Notes: a model not told the origin generated them from the letters alone. Numbered from the stretch's first letter, positions 31,892 to 41,223 are shown. The stretch: 64,000 bases of DNA from JAXLQL01 sp046331625 (GCA_046331625.1 JAXLQL010000008.1:124001-188000), one strand, 5' to 3'. Made by a program: numbers and translations.

Positions 31892-33988
31892 CTACTGGAC
31901 GTAGTTGAGCTCTTCCGGCAAGAACTCCGGAGTCTCGAACAGATCGCGCCCGAACAACGGCCGCACGAGCGAATTCGCATCCGGGACCGCCAGCCCACCA
32001 GCCGCCAGAAATCCGACCGCTTGTTGCAGCGCGGCAAAGCCGATCGCTTGTTGCGCTTCCGTTCCGAGCGGGATGAGAAATGTGTGCGGATTCACGGGCA
32101 GGGTGGGCGCCACGGCGCGAGCGAGATCGTGCCGGTACATCACCGTGCGCTCGCGCATGTTGGCCGCGCGAATCAACTGCGAGTTCACCGGGTTCGGCAC
32201 GGTGACGTCGCCGCGAGCGATTTGGAAGAGAACATTCTTGATTGGCGCGCCGGGAAGAGTCGCTTGTTTCAGATGCGGGGCCAGGGCCATGGGCGCGGAA
32301 AGATCGAGCCATTCGGCACGCTCGAAAAGATCGCGAATCGCAGCAGATCCCGGCTTGGTGGCGATGCGGACGCTCTGGTAACGCAGAGGGATCTCTTCAT
32401 CGAAAGACTGCCCGTCATTGAGCAAGTTCGGTTGCCGCGCGCCGAGCGCCAAGGCTCCTACTGTGCCTCGAAATCCTGGCGAAAGCCGGAATGCATCGAT
32501 CAGGCTGCCTGGACCCACGTTGAGCACGGCGTTCGTAATCGCCGGCTCGGTGGCCACGAGAATCGTTCCATAGGCGGAGCCGAGCGATTGGCCCACGAAG
32601 CTGATCTGCGCCGGATTGAGGTCAGCGCGGCCATCGCCGTCGAGATCCATGCCTTCGCCGATCGCGCGTACGAGTTGGAAGTAGTCCGAGACGGTTTGGC
32701 GGAAGCAATCGCGGGTACCGATCGGAGCGCCAGGCGCGAGGATGACACAGCCTTCCGAGGAATCGATGCGGCCGTTGCCATCGATATCGAGTCCGCGCCC
32801 GCCACCAGGGAACTCCACGGTGTCGCCATTGGCGAGCGTTGCGCGCACCGTCGATCGCGCGCCGAAGCCGTGCCCGAACGCGTTGAGCGAAACCACCGCG
32901 AAGCCGGCGGCATTGGCGCTCGCCATTACGGTGGGCATTCCGAAGCGGCTATCGCCGATGCCGTGCCCGGCGATCAACACCGGATAACCGCCCGCGGGCA
33001 TTTGACGCGAAGGCAGGAAAACATGAAACGCGAGTTCCTCGGTTTGTTGCGGCGTAGCGATCGCTTCTCCGGTAGGAGTGTTGGCAACGGTCAGCGTGGG
33101 CCCGAGGAACCGCGGTGACCGAATCGACGCGAAGGCGATACGCCCCACGCCGAACAGCGCGAGCAGTTGCGGCGGAGCGGGGAGATCGGAATCGGTGAAT
33201 TGACCGGGTGAGGTTTCGGTGTGCAGCGTGATCGAGCGCAGGGTCGCCGCTGTCAGCACGTTGTTTGCGCCAGCGCGTTGGAATGCAACCGGGACCCGCG
33301 CCACGGTGGCGCGCGCTTGCTCGTACCAAGCCGTTGCGCTCAGCGTGGTGAACAAGCTGGCGGCCATCACGCGGCGGCCACCGAGCGATCCGGTGACCGA
33401 GTTCAGCGCGGCCGTGAGGCGCCGGCAATAGTCGCTGCCCGATTGGCCGTTGATGCAAGCCTGGAAGGCCGGATCCATTTCCACGGGATCTCCCGCTGTG
33501 TCTCGCACGCCGTCCGTCACCACGATCAAATAGCGGCGCGAAGATTCGAGCACGTTGTCGGGCTTGGCGCTCGCGATGCGCGTCGCGGGATCGTAGACGG
33601 GCTGATTGATCGGAAAGATCGTGCCGTTCGGATAGAGATGAAAGCGTTCGGGCACGAGCGAATCCGACCAAACATAGAACACGCCATCGCGCAGCGTTTC
33701 CGGATTGATGGCGCCGCTGAACTTCACATTGAGGCGCGGGTTGGTGGAGAATCCATCGAGCTCATTGAGCGAGCGAATCTCGCCGCAATCGCTCGCGGCG
33801 GCAGCGCAGTCTGGGAAGGGGAGGTTCACGCGGATTCCCGTGCGCTGGCGCGCGTCGCCGGTGGTGAGCGAGTCCGTGGGGAAGGGGCCCACGGCCGGAT
33901 TGGCCGGATCGAATTCGGCGCGGACGCCGCGAGCATTGGCGGTGGGGGCCAACAATGTGACCAGGAAAATCGCAGAGAGTCGACGCAT
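31892..33988 (-). CDS. Secreted lipase-like alpha/beta hydrolase with two EF-hand-like calcium loops
   Basis: 698 residues. The start at 33988 has AGAGAG six nt upstream and yields a signal peptide (MRRLSAIFLVTLLAPTANA); an ATG six codons earlier is the alternative. The N-terminal 200 residues are a beta-rich domain (NPETLRDGVFYVWSDS, PDNVLESSRRYLIVVTDGV) like that of large extracellular lipases of the VolA/Pla-1/cef group. The hydrolase domain has GYPVLIAGHGIG and the nucleophile elbow VGQSLGSAYG (Ser about 468). Two calcium-binding-like loops, DIDGNGRIDSSEG and DLDGDGRADLN, are inserted between them. Some cysteines may form disulfides. Likely an extracellular ester or lipid hydrolase; the exact substrate is unknown. 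Confidence 0.72.
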   Translation of the reverse strand: MRRLSAIFLVTLLAPTANARGVRAEFDPANPAVGPFPTDSLTTGDARQRTGIRVNLPFPDCAAAASDCGEIRSLNELDGFSTNPRLNVKFSGAINPETLRDGVFYVWSDSLVPERFHLYPNGTIFPINQPVYDPATRIASAKPDNVLESSRRYLIVVTDGVRDTAGDPVEMDPAFQACINGQSGSDYCRRLTAALNSVTGSLGGRRVMAASLFTTLSATAWYEQARATVARVPVAFQRAGANNVLTAATLRSITLHTETSPGQFTDSDLPAPPQLLALFGVGRIAFASIRSPRFLGPTLTVANTPTGEAIATPQQTEELAFHVFLPSRQMPAGGYPVLIAGHGIGDSRFGMPTVMASANAAGFAVVSLNAFGHGFGARSTVRATLANGDTVEFPGGGRGLDIDGNGRIDSSEGCVILAPGAPIGTRDCFRQTVSDYFQLVRAIGEGMDLDGDGRADLNPAQISFVGQSLGSAYGTILVATEPAITNAVLNVGPGSLIDAFRLSPGFRGTVGALALGARQPNLLNDGQSFDEEIPLRYQSVRIATKPGSAAIRDLFERAEWLDLSAPMALAPHLKQATLPGAPIKNVLFQIARGDVTVPNPVNSQLIRAANMRERTVMYRHDLARAVAPTLPVNPHTFLIPLGTEAQQAIGFAALQQAVGFLAAGGLAVPDANSLVRPLFGRDLFETPEFLPEELNYVQ

Positions 33989-34012
33989 AGGGTCTCTCTG
34001 CATCATACGAGG

Positions 34013-35602
34013 TCAAGGCCGCGATTGGACTCGTAAAGATCGAATACGGAGGGAATGTCCGGCGGCGGAGGCGAAGCCCGGCTTGCCGTCAGCAGCCGCG
34101 CCCTTCGCGGTCGCCTCGGTGTGCTGGAAATCGGTGAGCAGCCTTCCGTTCAACCAATAGCGAATGCGAGCCGGTTGGCCTTCGATGCGCACTTCCGCGC
34201 TATTCCAACCTTCTTTGCGGATCGCGCGAACTCCCTCTGGATTCGGATGCACGGCCGGAATGCTTCCGTCGAGTGCGACCTCGAGGCCAGGCCCGTCCTG
34301 ACCCGCGTGGAGCAGCACCCGGCCCTCGGAAGGCGCATCGAGCATGAACTCGAAGCGCATGAGGAGACCGCGCATCGGCTGATCGCGAAGAATGAGTCCC
34401 GAGCCGGAAAGCACGCCGGCAGCGGCTCGCCATTTTCCTTGGCGCTGCTTCCATCCCGAAAGCGATTTGCCGTCGAAGGCGCTCTGGAAGCCTTCTTCAG
34501 AGGGCACGCGCAATCCCGCGCTCGCGAGCGCCTCGCGAATCACGGGCGCGATCCCTTCGGCCATGCGGAGGAAGCCGAGGTCCGTGGCGTGCGCGCCGTC
34601 CACCGTGTCTTCGCCATCGCCGCCGTAGAGCTGCCACGCGGGAACGTAGAAGATGCGTTGCGCGCCGGCCTTTTTCAGGTTGTCGAAGATGCCTCGGAGC
34701 AGGGCATTGGCTTCCGCCACTTTGGAGCGACGCGCTTCCACCATGCCGCTGTCGGTGTAGTTGACGTTTTCGGCGAACACGATCGGCGTATCGGGATGCT
34801 TGGCGCGCAGCTTGCGCACGAAGGGCTCGACTCGTTCGCTCACTTCCTGAACGCTCAGGTTGGGAAGGCTGTCCATCACGTAGAGGGCGGGGTCGAGCTC
34901 GGAGAGAAGGTCCGCCATTTCGGGTTCGGTTTTGCCATTGCCCGAGAATCCGAGGTTGATCGTGGGCCAATCGAGCATGCGGCCCACGATTGCCGGATAC
35001 GCCATGCCGGGACGCGACGCGCAGCCGCCCTGCAGGATCGACGTTCCATAGAAGACGACTGGTTTGCGGCCTTGGTAGCGCGTGGAAGCCTGGAGCGCGA
35101 AGCCTTCGGGAAGGCCGAGTTCCACGGACTCGACGCCGTTGTAGAGCGGCAGGTAGAGCGCGAATTCGCGTGGGCGGCGCGGAAGGTCGCGAACGAGCGT
35201 TTGTTCATTGGTTCCGGCGGTAGGGCGGCCGTTGGCGAGCCAGCGCCAATCGCCGGCGTCGAGCACGTAGAGATCGAGTCCGCTGACGCCGGTGGCGGGC
35301 ATGTGCGGCATGGCGAGGCGATCGGGCTTGCGGAGCTTCCAGCGCGCGCGGATCAGTGGAGCATCGGTCGAGAAACGATACAGCATCCCGGCCGAGTCAT
35401 GCGAGAGGTTCCAGACGGGCGCTCGGACCACACCTTCGGCTCGCGCAGGCAGCCGGTCATAGAAGTGCTTGGTGTCGCTCCAGCCTTTGCCTTCGATGGG
35501 AAGCGAAGCGAGATCGTGCCAGCGGACCGGGATTTCGGCGGTCGGGTTCTGGGCGAACGCCACGAAGGCGCCCGCGAAAAAGAAAAACTGGCTGCGAGTC
35601 AT
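34013..35602 (-). CDS. Secreted SGNH hydrolase fused to a C-terminal DUF1080 (LamG-like) domain
   Basis: 529 residues from the ATG at 35602, which gives a signal peptide (MTRSQFFFFAGAFVAFAQ). An N-terminal SGNH-associated beta domain (about 25-160) precedes an SGNH/GDSL hydrolase core: VFYGTSILQGGCASRPG (block I serine), INLGFSGNGK (Gly/Asn blocks), IVFAENVNYTD, and the catalytic pair in DGAHATDLGF. From about residue 370 comes a DUF1080/concanavalin-like domain (AFDGKSLSGWKQRQGKW, RIEGQPARIRYWLNGRLLTD F) linked to sugar binding or 3-keto-glycoside hydrolysis. Probably a periplasmic carbohydrate esterase with its own binding module. Confidence 0.78.
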   Translation of the reverse strand: MTRSQFFFFAGAFVAFAQNPTAEIPVRWHDLASLPIEGKGWSDTKHFYDRLPARAEGVVRAPVWNLSHDSAGMLYRFSTDAPLIRARWKLRKPDRLAMPHMPATGVSGLDLYVLDAGDWRWLANGRPTAGTNEQTLVRDLPRRPREFALYLPLYNGVESVELGLPEGFALQASTRYQGRKPVVFYGTSILQGGCASRPGMAYPAIVGRMLDWPTINLGFSGNGKTEPEMADLLSELDPALYVMDSLPNLSVQEVSERVEPFVRKLRAKHPDTPIVFAENVNYTDSGMVEARRSKVAEANALLRGIFDNLKKAGAQRIFYVPAWQLYGGDGEDTVDGAHATDLGFLRMAEGIAPVIREALASAGLRVPSEEGFQSAFDGKSLSGWKQRQGKWRAAAGVLSGSGLILRDQPMRGLLMRFEFMLDAPSEGRVLLHAGQDGPGLEVALDGSIPAVHPNPEGVRAIRKEGWNSAEVRIEGQPARIRYWLNGRLLTDFQHTEATAKGAAADGKPGFASAAGHSLRIRSLRVQSRP

Positions 35603-35642
35603 TCGCAACCAGTTTATCTGGAGAAACTGCAGTGGAGCGGGT

Positions 35643-36284
35643 TCAGCGTCCGCGCCGCTTGAGATACAACGCACCGAGCCCGGCGGCGATCAGAGACACC
35701 GTGGCCGGTTCCGGGGTCGAGGGAGGGGGGGGATCCGAAAATGGATCCGCTGTGCCCGAGATTTCCACGCGGAGGCCGGTTGGGTTGGGGTCGCCCGTGG
35801 TGTTGAGCACGTCGAACTCGAGCGAGTTCGTTCCGGAGTTGAAGAATGCGGCGGTGCTGATCAAGAACGGCGAACTGAAGGCGTTGAAAGCCGCATAGGT
35901 GAAGCCGACTGTGTTTCCATTGAGGCGGACGGCGGTGATCTCATTGTCACCGGCGGCGCGGAATGTCAGGCTTGCAGTCGACGCGATCAATCCGGCCAAG
36001 CTGAAGGTCGTGCGGTAGGTGTAGGGCGAGTTGGTGGGGTGAGTATCCACCGTGGCTCCGGCGGGCTCGATCCACTTGGAATTGGCATCGTTGGCAATCC
36101 ACAAACCAGCCGCGATCGGGAAGCCGTCAGTCACTGTTACGAAGGCGGAGCCGCTCGGCGAAGTGATGCTCCAATTCGGATCGATGGAGCCTTCCGCTAC
36201 CGTTTTCCCAGTGCCGACAATGTTGATGGTTGCGGCGTTCAACATGCATCCGAACGCTGCAACGATTACTGCGAGTTTAGACAC
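35643..36284 (-). CDS. PEP-CTERM sorting-domain secreted protein
   Basis: 213 residues. Signal peptide MSKLAVIVAAFGCMLNAATI; the body is a beta-sandwich-like domain of repeated Thr/Ser/Asn-rich strands (TTFSLAGLIASTASLTFRAA GDNEITAVRLNGNTVG). The last 25 residues are a PEP-CTERM signal: TPEPATVSLIAAGLGALYLK RRGR, with Pro-Glu-Pro, a membrane helix and an arginine cluster. This tags the protein for exosortase processing, usually in exopolysaccharide-producing bacteria. No exosortase lies in the window. A polyproline/Asp stretch (DPPPPSTPEP) links the two parts. The AT-rich 180 nt upstream probably holds its promoter. Confidence 0.9.
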   Translation of the reverse strand: MSKLAVIVAAFGCMLNAATINIVGTGKTVAEGSIDPNWSITSPSGSAFVTVTDGFPIAAGLWIANDANSKWIEPAGATVDTHPTNSPYTYRTTFSLAGLIASTASLTFRAAGDNEITAVRLNGNTVGFTYAAFNAFSSPFLISTAAFFNSGTNSLEFDVLNTTGDPNPTGLRVEISGTADPFSDPPPPSTPEPATVSLIAAGLGALYLKRRGR

Positions 36285-36464
36285 GTCATCCTCCTTGTCA
36301 TGGGGGGACTCGACGGAGTGGCAGTCTCAGGGTATCCCGAGACACCCGTCAGAGTCAATGATTATTCCACGAATGATCGAAGTTTAACGGCAAATCGTAA
36401 TGCTCCATACATTCTAAAAGTACTGAGTTGCCCGGTACTGTAATAGCCATTACGGGAGGTGGCG

Positions 36465-37232
36465 CTACCGGTGAGGAAACGACCTCGCGCAGCGGAACCC
36501 GATGGTTGGGCTCCGCTCCTGTTGCCGTGCCCAACTGCGGTAGGAATTGGTCAGGAAGAGGGGGGGATCATCGAACCACGACCCGCCGCGCAGCACACGA
36601 TACATCCCCGAGGAGGGTCCGGCAGGGTTGCGTTCGGGGGATTCCGCGTAGTAGCTTCGCTGATACCAATCGGAGCACCATTCCCAAACATTCCCGATCA
36701 TGTCACAAGTGCCGAAGCCGCTTTTCTCCACGCTGCATACGGCCTTTGGACCGTCCGATTGGCCGTAGACGGCTTGCTTCGCGGTGATCTTGTCGCCGGC
36801 CCACGGGAACATCCGGCGGGCGGCTTCGCCTCGCGCAGCGCGCTCCCATTCGGCTTCGGTGGGAAGGCGCTTGCGGTCCCAGGCGCAGAAAGCCGCAGCG
36901 TCATCCCAGCTCACGTTGACCACGGGATGCTTCGCTTTACCTTCGCCGAATTGTCCTCTGCGCCACTGATAGGGTGTGCGATGACGAGTGGCTTTGGCGA
37001 ATGCGGCGTAGCGTTCGTTGGTGACCTCGGTTTCGTCAACGTAGAACGGATCGACCGTGATGGTCTTGACGGGCAGGTCATCTTGGTGCGAAGCCGGATA
37101 CCATTTCACGTCCGCGTCTGACCATTCGAATGTGCGGCCGCGTTCGAACGCACCGCCGGGGATGAAGACCATGCCCGGTTCGACGGAAAATGCGGCGGAG
37201 GTGAAAGCAAACAGCAGAGCGCGGACCGTCAC
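36465..37232 (-). CDS. Formylglycine-generating-enzyme (SUMF1/FGE-sulfatase) family protein
   Basis: 255 residues, starting with GTG that overlaps the upstream gene's stop by four bases (GTGA). The short N-terminal hydrophobic stretch (VRALLFAFTSAAFS) is a probable signal peptide. FGE-fold motifs: PGMVFIPGGAFERGR, YVDETEVTNERYAAF, HPVVNVSWDDAAAFCAW, RLPTEAEWERAARG, GNVWEWCSDWY, VLRGGSWFDDP and IGFRCAR. True FGEs need two active-site cysteines near the C-terminus; the strand FLTNSYRSWARQQ lacks one, so sulfatase activation is doubtful and a binding or other modification role is likelier. Third gene of the DUF1549 - DUF1501 - FGE operon. Confidence 0.85.
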   Translation of the reverse strand: MTVRALLFAFTSAAFSVEPGMVFIPGGAFERGRTFEWSDADVKWYPASHQDDLPVKTITVDPFYVDETEVTNERYAAFAKATRHRTPYQWRRGQFGEGKAKHPVVNVSWDDAAAFCAWDRKRLPTEAEWERAARGEAARRMFPWAGDKITAKQAVYGQSDGPKAVCSVEKSGFGTCDMIGNVWEWCSDWYQRSYYAESPERNPAGPSSGMYRVLRGGSWFDDPPLFLTNSYRSWARQQERSPTIGFRCARSFPHR

Positions 37233-38635
37233 GCCCCGTAGATCCCGGTAATGTCGTCAGTGGGGATGAAGCCGTTGGCGCCGAGCTTGTCGACGTAGAA
37301 GTACGAGCGCCCGGAGGGCAAGCCGCGCACTTCTTTTGACCAGTCGATTCCAAGCGCCGAATAAATGGTCGCGATCACGTTTTCGATCCGCGGCTGTTCC
37401 TTGTGGTTCCAGCCGGTGTCGGCCGGTTTGCGGCCTTCCGCATCGCTCGAGCCGAGCACCGTGCCGCCCTTCACGCCCGCACCCGCGAACATCGCCGGGA
37501 AGACGTACTTGTGATGATCGCGGCCGAGGATGAAATTGAGTGGTCCTGGCGTGCGGCCGAACTCGCTCATGAAGACCACCAGCGTTTCATCGAGTAGCGT
37601 CTTGCCCGGCGCGGCCTTCGAAGGAGTGGCGGCCAGGTCTTCGATCAAGCTGCCGAGTGCGGGGTCGAACTCGGAGATGAGCTTGTAGTGGTTGTCTTCA
37701 GTGGTGCGATCCCAGATGCGGCGGTGGTGATCCCAGCCGTGCTGGCAGACGTGGATGTAGCGCGTACCGGCGTCTTGCAGCAAAACGTTCCGAGCCAGCG
37801 CGCACGAAAGACCCGGACCGGTGTTGCCGTAGCGTTTGCGGTCTTCTTCGGTGAGGCGGAATGCGGCTGGCCAGCGCGGATCGGTGAGCAGCTTCTTCGC
37901 GGTGACGCTGAAGCTTTCGTAGGCATCGATCTCGCGGCCGAAGCTCTTCATGCGCGAGCGGCTGATGTCGCGCAGGCCTTCGAGCACTTGCCATCGCTGC
38001 TCGATGAGCTCGACGGCTTTCTGATCGAGCGACATTCCTTTCAGCGCTTCGGCGGGATTCAAGTCGAACACGGAATACTGCGGCGGAAGGAAGCCCGTGG
38101 CGAGCGCGCCTACCTGATTGGTCTCGAGGTTGAACGAAACATAGGTGGGGAAGGTGTCGGCGGGGCGGCGGTGTTGTTCGAGTTCAGATGCCACCACGCT
38201 GCCGACAGACGGGATTTCCTTGGCGAAGGCAACGTTGAGCGGCCGGCCGGCTTGCACGTAATACTGTCCGCGCAAGTGGACCTCTTCATGGCTCACGAAC
38301 GATCGCATGATGGCGACGCGATCCATCACCGGGGTGATGCGCGGGAAGAAGTTCACCGGGAAGTGGATCCCGGTGGGGAGCTTGCGGACCTGAAAATCTT
38401 TCGGGGTGGATGGATTGTCTTTGAAGTCGAACGTGTCGATGTGACTGATGGCCCCGGAGATCTCGTAAAAGATGACGTTGCGCGCGGTGCCGCGAGGCTG
38501 CGCTTTCACGCCTTCGGCCGCGGAGAGTTTCCGCGGCGCCAGTGGATGGAGCGCTGCGCCGAGCAGGCCGTATCCGCCATAGCGGAGCAACTCGCGGCGA
38601 GTGGGGAAGACATCGGCGACTGTGAAACGGCTCAT
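37229..38635 (-). CDS. DUF1501 domain-containing protein, Tat-exported
   Basis: 468 residues. The N-terminus has a twin-arginine motif (TRRELLRYGGYGLLG) for folded export. The body is a DUF1501 sulfatase/alkaline-phosphatase-like fold: NVIFYEISGAISHIDTFDFK, IMRSFVSHEEVHLRGQYYVQ, HVCQHGWDHHRRIWD, LVVFMSEFGRTPG, GRDHHKYVFPAMFAGAGVKG G, where histidines and aspartates would bind a metal. These proteins are consistently paired with DUF1549/DUF1553 cytochrome-like proteins, as here (9 nt downstream), and are thought to take part in polymer or sulfate-ester degradation in the periplasm. Function is still unproven. Confidence 0.9.
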   Translation of the reverse strand: MSRFTVADVFPTRRELLRYGGYGLLGAALHPLAPRKLSAAEGVKAQPRGTARNVIFYEISGAISHIDTFDFKDNPSTPKDFQVRKLPTGIHFPVNFFPRITPVMDRVAIMRSFVSHEEVHLRGQYYVQAGRPLNVAFAKEIPSVGSVVASELEQHRRPADTFPTYVSFNLETNQVGALATGFLPPQYSVFDLNPAEALKGMSLDQKAVELIEQRWQVLEGLRDISRSRMKSFGREIDAYESFSVTAKKLLTDPRWPAAFRLTEEDRKRYGNTGPGLSCALARNVLLQDAGTRYIHVCQHGWDHHRRIWDRTTEDNHYKLISEFDPALGSLIEDLAATPSKAAPGKTLLDETLVVFMSEFGRTPGPLNFILGRDHHKYVFPAMFAGAGVKGGTVLGSSDAEGRKPADTGWNHKEQPRIENVIATIYSALGIDWSKEVRGLPSGRSYFYVDKLGANGFIPTDDITGIYGA

Positions 38636-38644
38636 GCGGCTACC

Positions 38645-40528
38645 TCAGAAGTTGTAGAGGAACTCGGCGAGATTGAGCAGCGCCCACTCGACATTCTGCG
38701 CGCCCTCGACACGGTTCTTCTCCATGACGGAGAGGGCGAGTTGCTTCTCCTCGGCGGCGGGCTCTCGCGAGAGCGTGGCGAGGAACAACTCGTCGACGAC
38801 TTTCGCGTTGTCGGCGTAGCTGTCGAGCAGCCGCTGTACGCGGCTGTCTTTGGCGGCGAGCACACGATCGTTCACCACGGGCGAGCGCATCAGCATGATC
38901 GGCTGCAAGGGTGAGGCGGAAGGCGGGCGAGGCGGTGTTCCGCGGTTGGCTTGTCCGAACGCCTGCATGAAACTCTTCAGTTCGCCCGTGCCGCGCGGCA
39001 GGCTCAGTTGCATCGCCATGTTGACCGAGGGCGCGGACCCGGCCTCATCATCCGCGGCCTTGCGCTTTCGAGCGGCGGGAGAGAAGCTTCCGGGCCGCCC
39101 CGTAGCCGTGGCGATGGCGTCGTGTAGTTCCTCGGCGCCGAGCATGCGGACGAACTTGCGCGCGTAGTATTTCGAGTAGCGCTCGTTCCACTCGCCCGGG
39201 AAGCGCGCGGAAAGTTGATAGGCGCTCGAATTGCAAATGAGCGCGAAGAGCTTGTGGACACTGTGTCCGTTCTTGCGGAAATAGGCCGCGAGTTCATCGA
39301 GCAACTCCGGATGCGACGGCTGCAGTTGCCATCCTTGCGGTACGTTGTGCGGATCCTGGCGGGCGAGATCGAACTCGTCGTAAGGATCGACGATTCCCGC
39401 GCCCATCAGTTTCGCCCAGAACAAATTCACGGCTGCGCGTGCAAACTGCGGATTCGAGGTGAGCATGCGCGCCAATTCGTCACGCTCGTTGGCGCCGGGC
39501 TTGGGAGCTTCGTCAGTGAGGATGAACTTGGGCGAATCCGGACCGCCGAACCGTGTGATCCGCAGCATGCTGTTGGCCTTGGTGTCATAGCCTTTGCCGA
39601 GATCGTCCACGGTGAAGTGGCCCATCTTGGCCTCGCGCCCTTCCACGTGCGGGATGTAACGGGCATGCCCCATGAATGCGGCTTGCTGGAAGAAGTCAGA
39701 ACGCTTCCTTTGGCTCAGGTAGACATTGATTTTCTCGAGGTGGCCTTTGCCGTCATGGCAGGCGATGCAGGAAAAATTGATGCCGAGGAAGATCTTCCCG
39801 AACAGGATGGTCACTTCGTCGTGCGTGTCCATTTGATGGATCTTGCTGAGGTCCTCGGGGTGCGACGCCTCGCCCGGCTTGCCTTCCACGTGTTCGCGCA
39901 CGATGGGATTCGCCGCCGCCACCACGTAGTTGCTCTTGCCGGAAGCGGCAATGAGGCTGCGGGCGAGATCGTCATAAGGGCGGTCAGCCGCGAAGCTTTC
40001 GCGCAACACCTGATGGAACAGGCTCACGCCGCGCATCATCTTGCCGTTGGCGCGGAAGATGTCCATGAAGAAGTACGACCATTTGTCGGCGAACTCGGGA
40101 CTTTCGATGAGGCGCTGGACGAGCTTCTCGCGCTTGGACGGATCGCTGTCGGCAAGAAACGCGCGCACATCGGCGGTGGAAGGAATGCGCCCGGTGATGT
40201 CGAGCGTGACGCGCCGGAGGAACTCCTGGTCGCTTGCGAGCGGAGCGTGCGGGATGCGGTCTCGCTCCATCTTGCCGAAGACGTGATTGTCAATGAAGTT
40301 GCGGCGCACGATGCGGTTCGACGCTCCGGGTGTTTGCGGCAATCCGGCGGCTAGGCGATCGGTGAGTGCGCCGGCGGGATTCGGCGCCGTTGGCTGGAAG
40401 AGCGGAGCATGCTCGGCGGAGGACATGTTCGACATGTCTTTGGGAGCGGGCGGCGCGGCTGTCTTCTCAGCGCAGAGACAGATCGAGGCGAACGCGGCTG
40501 GCAGGAGCCGAAACATCGAGGTTTTCAT
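38645..40528 (-). CDS. DUF1549/DUF1553 (PSCyt2/PSD1) domain secreted protein with one heme-type CxxCH
   Basis: 627 residues with a signal peptide (MFRLLPAAFASICLCAE). DUF1549 spans about 75-290 (FLRRVTLDITGRIPSTADVR AFL, RLIESPEFADKWSYFFMDIF) and includes FSCIACHDGKGHLEKIN, a single CxxCH. DUF1553 spans about 345-625 (RAAVNLFWAKLMGAGIVDPY DEF, LLDELAAYFRKNGHSVHKLF ALICNS, QLSLPRGTGELKSFMQAFG). It is the first gene of a three-gene operon with a DUF1501 protein and an FGE-like protein. In planctomycetes and acidobacteria these pairs are associated with degradation of complex or sulfated polysaccharides; this is context, not proof. Confidence 0.88.
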   Translation of the reverse strand: MKTSMFRLLPAAFASICLCAEKTAAPPAPKDMSNMSSAEHAPLFQPTAPNPAGALTDRLAAGLPQTPGASNRIVRRNFIDNHVFGKMERDRIPHAPLASDQEFLRRVTLDITGRIPSTADVRAFLADSDPSKREKLVQRLIESPEFADKWSYFFMDIFRANGKMMRGVSLFHQVLRESFAADRPYDDLARSLIAASGKSNYVVAAANPIVREHVEGKPGEASHPEDLSKIHQMDTHDEVTILFGKIFLGINFSCIACHDGKGHLEKINVYLSQRKRSDFFQQAAFMGHARYIPHVEGREAKMGHFTVDDLGKGYDTKANSMLRITRFGGPDSPKFILTDEAPKPGANERDELARMLTSNPQFARAAVNLFWAKLMGAGIVDPYDEFDLARQDPHNVPQGWQLQPSHPELLDELAAYFRKNGHSVHKLFALICNSSAYQLSARFPGEWNERYSKYYARKFVRMLGAEELHDAIATATGRPGSFSPAARKRKAADDEAGSAPSVNMAMQLSLPRGTGELKSFMQAFGQANRGTPPRPPSASPLQPIMLMRSPVVNDRVLAAKDSRVQRLLDSYADNAKVVDELFLATLSREPAAEEKQLALSVMEKNRVEGAQNVEWALLNLAEFLYNF

Positions 40529-40628
40529 AAAGTGCGGCGCTGAGGGAAGTATATCTCGAGCCGTTGCGGGCGGTGGACTCGGGCCAAAGCACGCGTCTGG
40601 AGCAGAGCGTCGCCCGGCAAAGCAATCG

Positions 40629-41171
40629 CTATTTCTGCAGGCTGTGGCACTGCTTGCAGGCGGCGTCGCGGGCGAGCTTCATGTGTCCCGCAGCAGTGGA
40701 CCCATGCGGGTTGTGGCAGAGTTGGCAGTCGGGCAGCAGGTCCATTTGATGGGTGTGCTTGGCGGGGAACGTTTCCTTCGAGTGGCACTGCGAACAGACG
40801 TTCGAAAGCGATGCCCGCACGAACCGCCAGCGGCCGTTGCGCACCGCGTGGCAGGTGGTGCAGGAGTTCGATGGGGGATGCGGGCGGAACGCGGTGAAGC
40901 CATCGGCTTTGCCCACGGCGAAGCGGACCTTCTGATCACCGAGCGTGATCTCGTGCGTGCCGGGAGCAGGCTGTAGTTCTGCGGTCACCACGCCCGGATG
41001 CGGCGACTCGACCTTCACAGCTTCGCCATCGAGCTTCACCGCGCTCTCGCCGGCAACGCGCGCGATCAAGCGCACCGGTCCCGGTGGGAAAGCGGAATCG
41101 GGTGGGGGCGCGAGGATGAGGTTGTCCTGGGCGAAGGCGATCACCGGAGCAAGCAAGAAAACTCTACTCAT
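40629..41171 (-). CDS. Small secreted tetraheme cytochrome c
   Basis: 180 residues. The start at 41171 is preceded by GGAA and gives a short signal peptide (MSRVFLLAPVIAFAQ); longer open frames upstream are not protein-like. The N-terminal half is a beta-rich domain (PPGPVRLIARVAGESAVKLD G). The C-terminal half has four heme motifs: CTTCH, CSQCH, CQLCH and CKQCH, each followed by extra histidines (THQMDLL, NPHGS) that can serve as axial ligands. This resembles doubled CxxCH (cytochrome c3/c7-like) proteins. It lies 100 nt upstream of the DUF1549 operon on the same strand and may supply it with electrons, or be independent. Confidence 0.82.
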   Translation of the reverse strand: MSRVFLLAPVIAFAQDNLILAPPPDSAFPPGPVRLIARVAGESAVKLDGEAVKVESPHPGVVTAELQPAPGTHEITLGDQKVRFAVGKADGFTAFRPHPPSNSCTTCHAVRNGRWRFVRASLSNVCSQCHSKETFPAKHTHQMDLLPDCQLCHNPHGSTAAGHMKLARDAACKQCHSLQK

Positions 41172-41223
41172 GGGAGCGGTTCCATTTTCTCTCATCCGGC
41201 TCCGGCGCTGGTAGACTCGAAGT

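Noticed and set aside
36360..36420. Possible sigma-54 promoter upstream of the PEP-CTERM gene
   Set aside because: A TGG and a TTGC are present on the minus strand but their spacing (14 rather than 11) does not fit the -24/-12 consensus.
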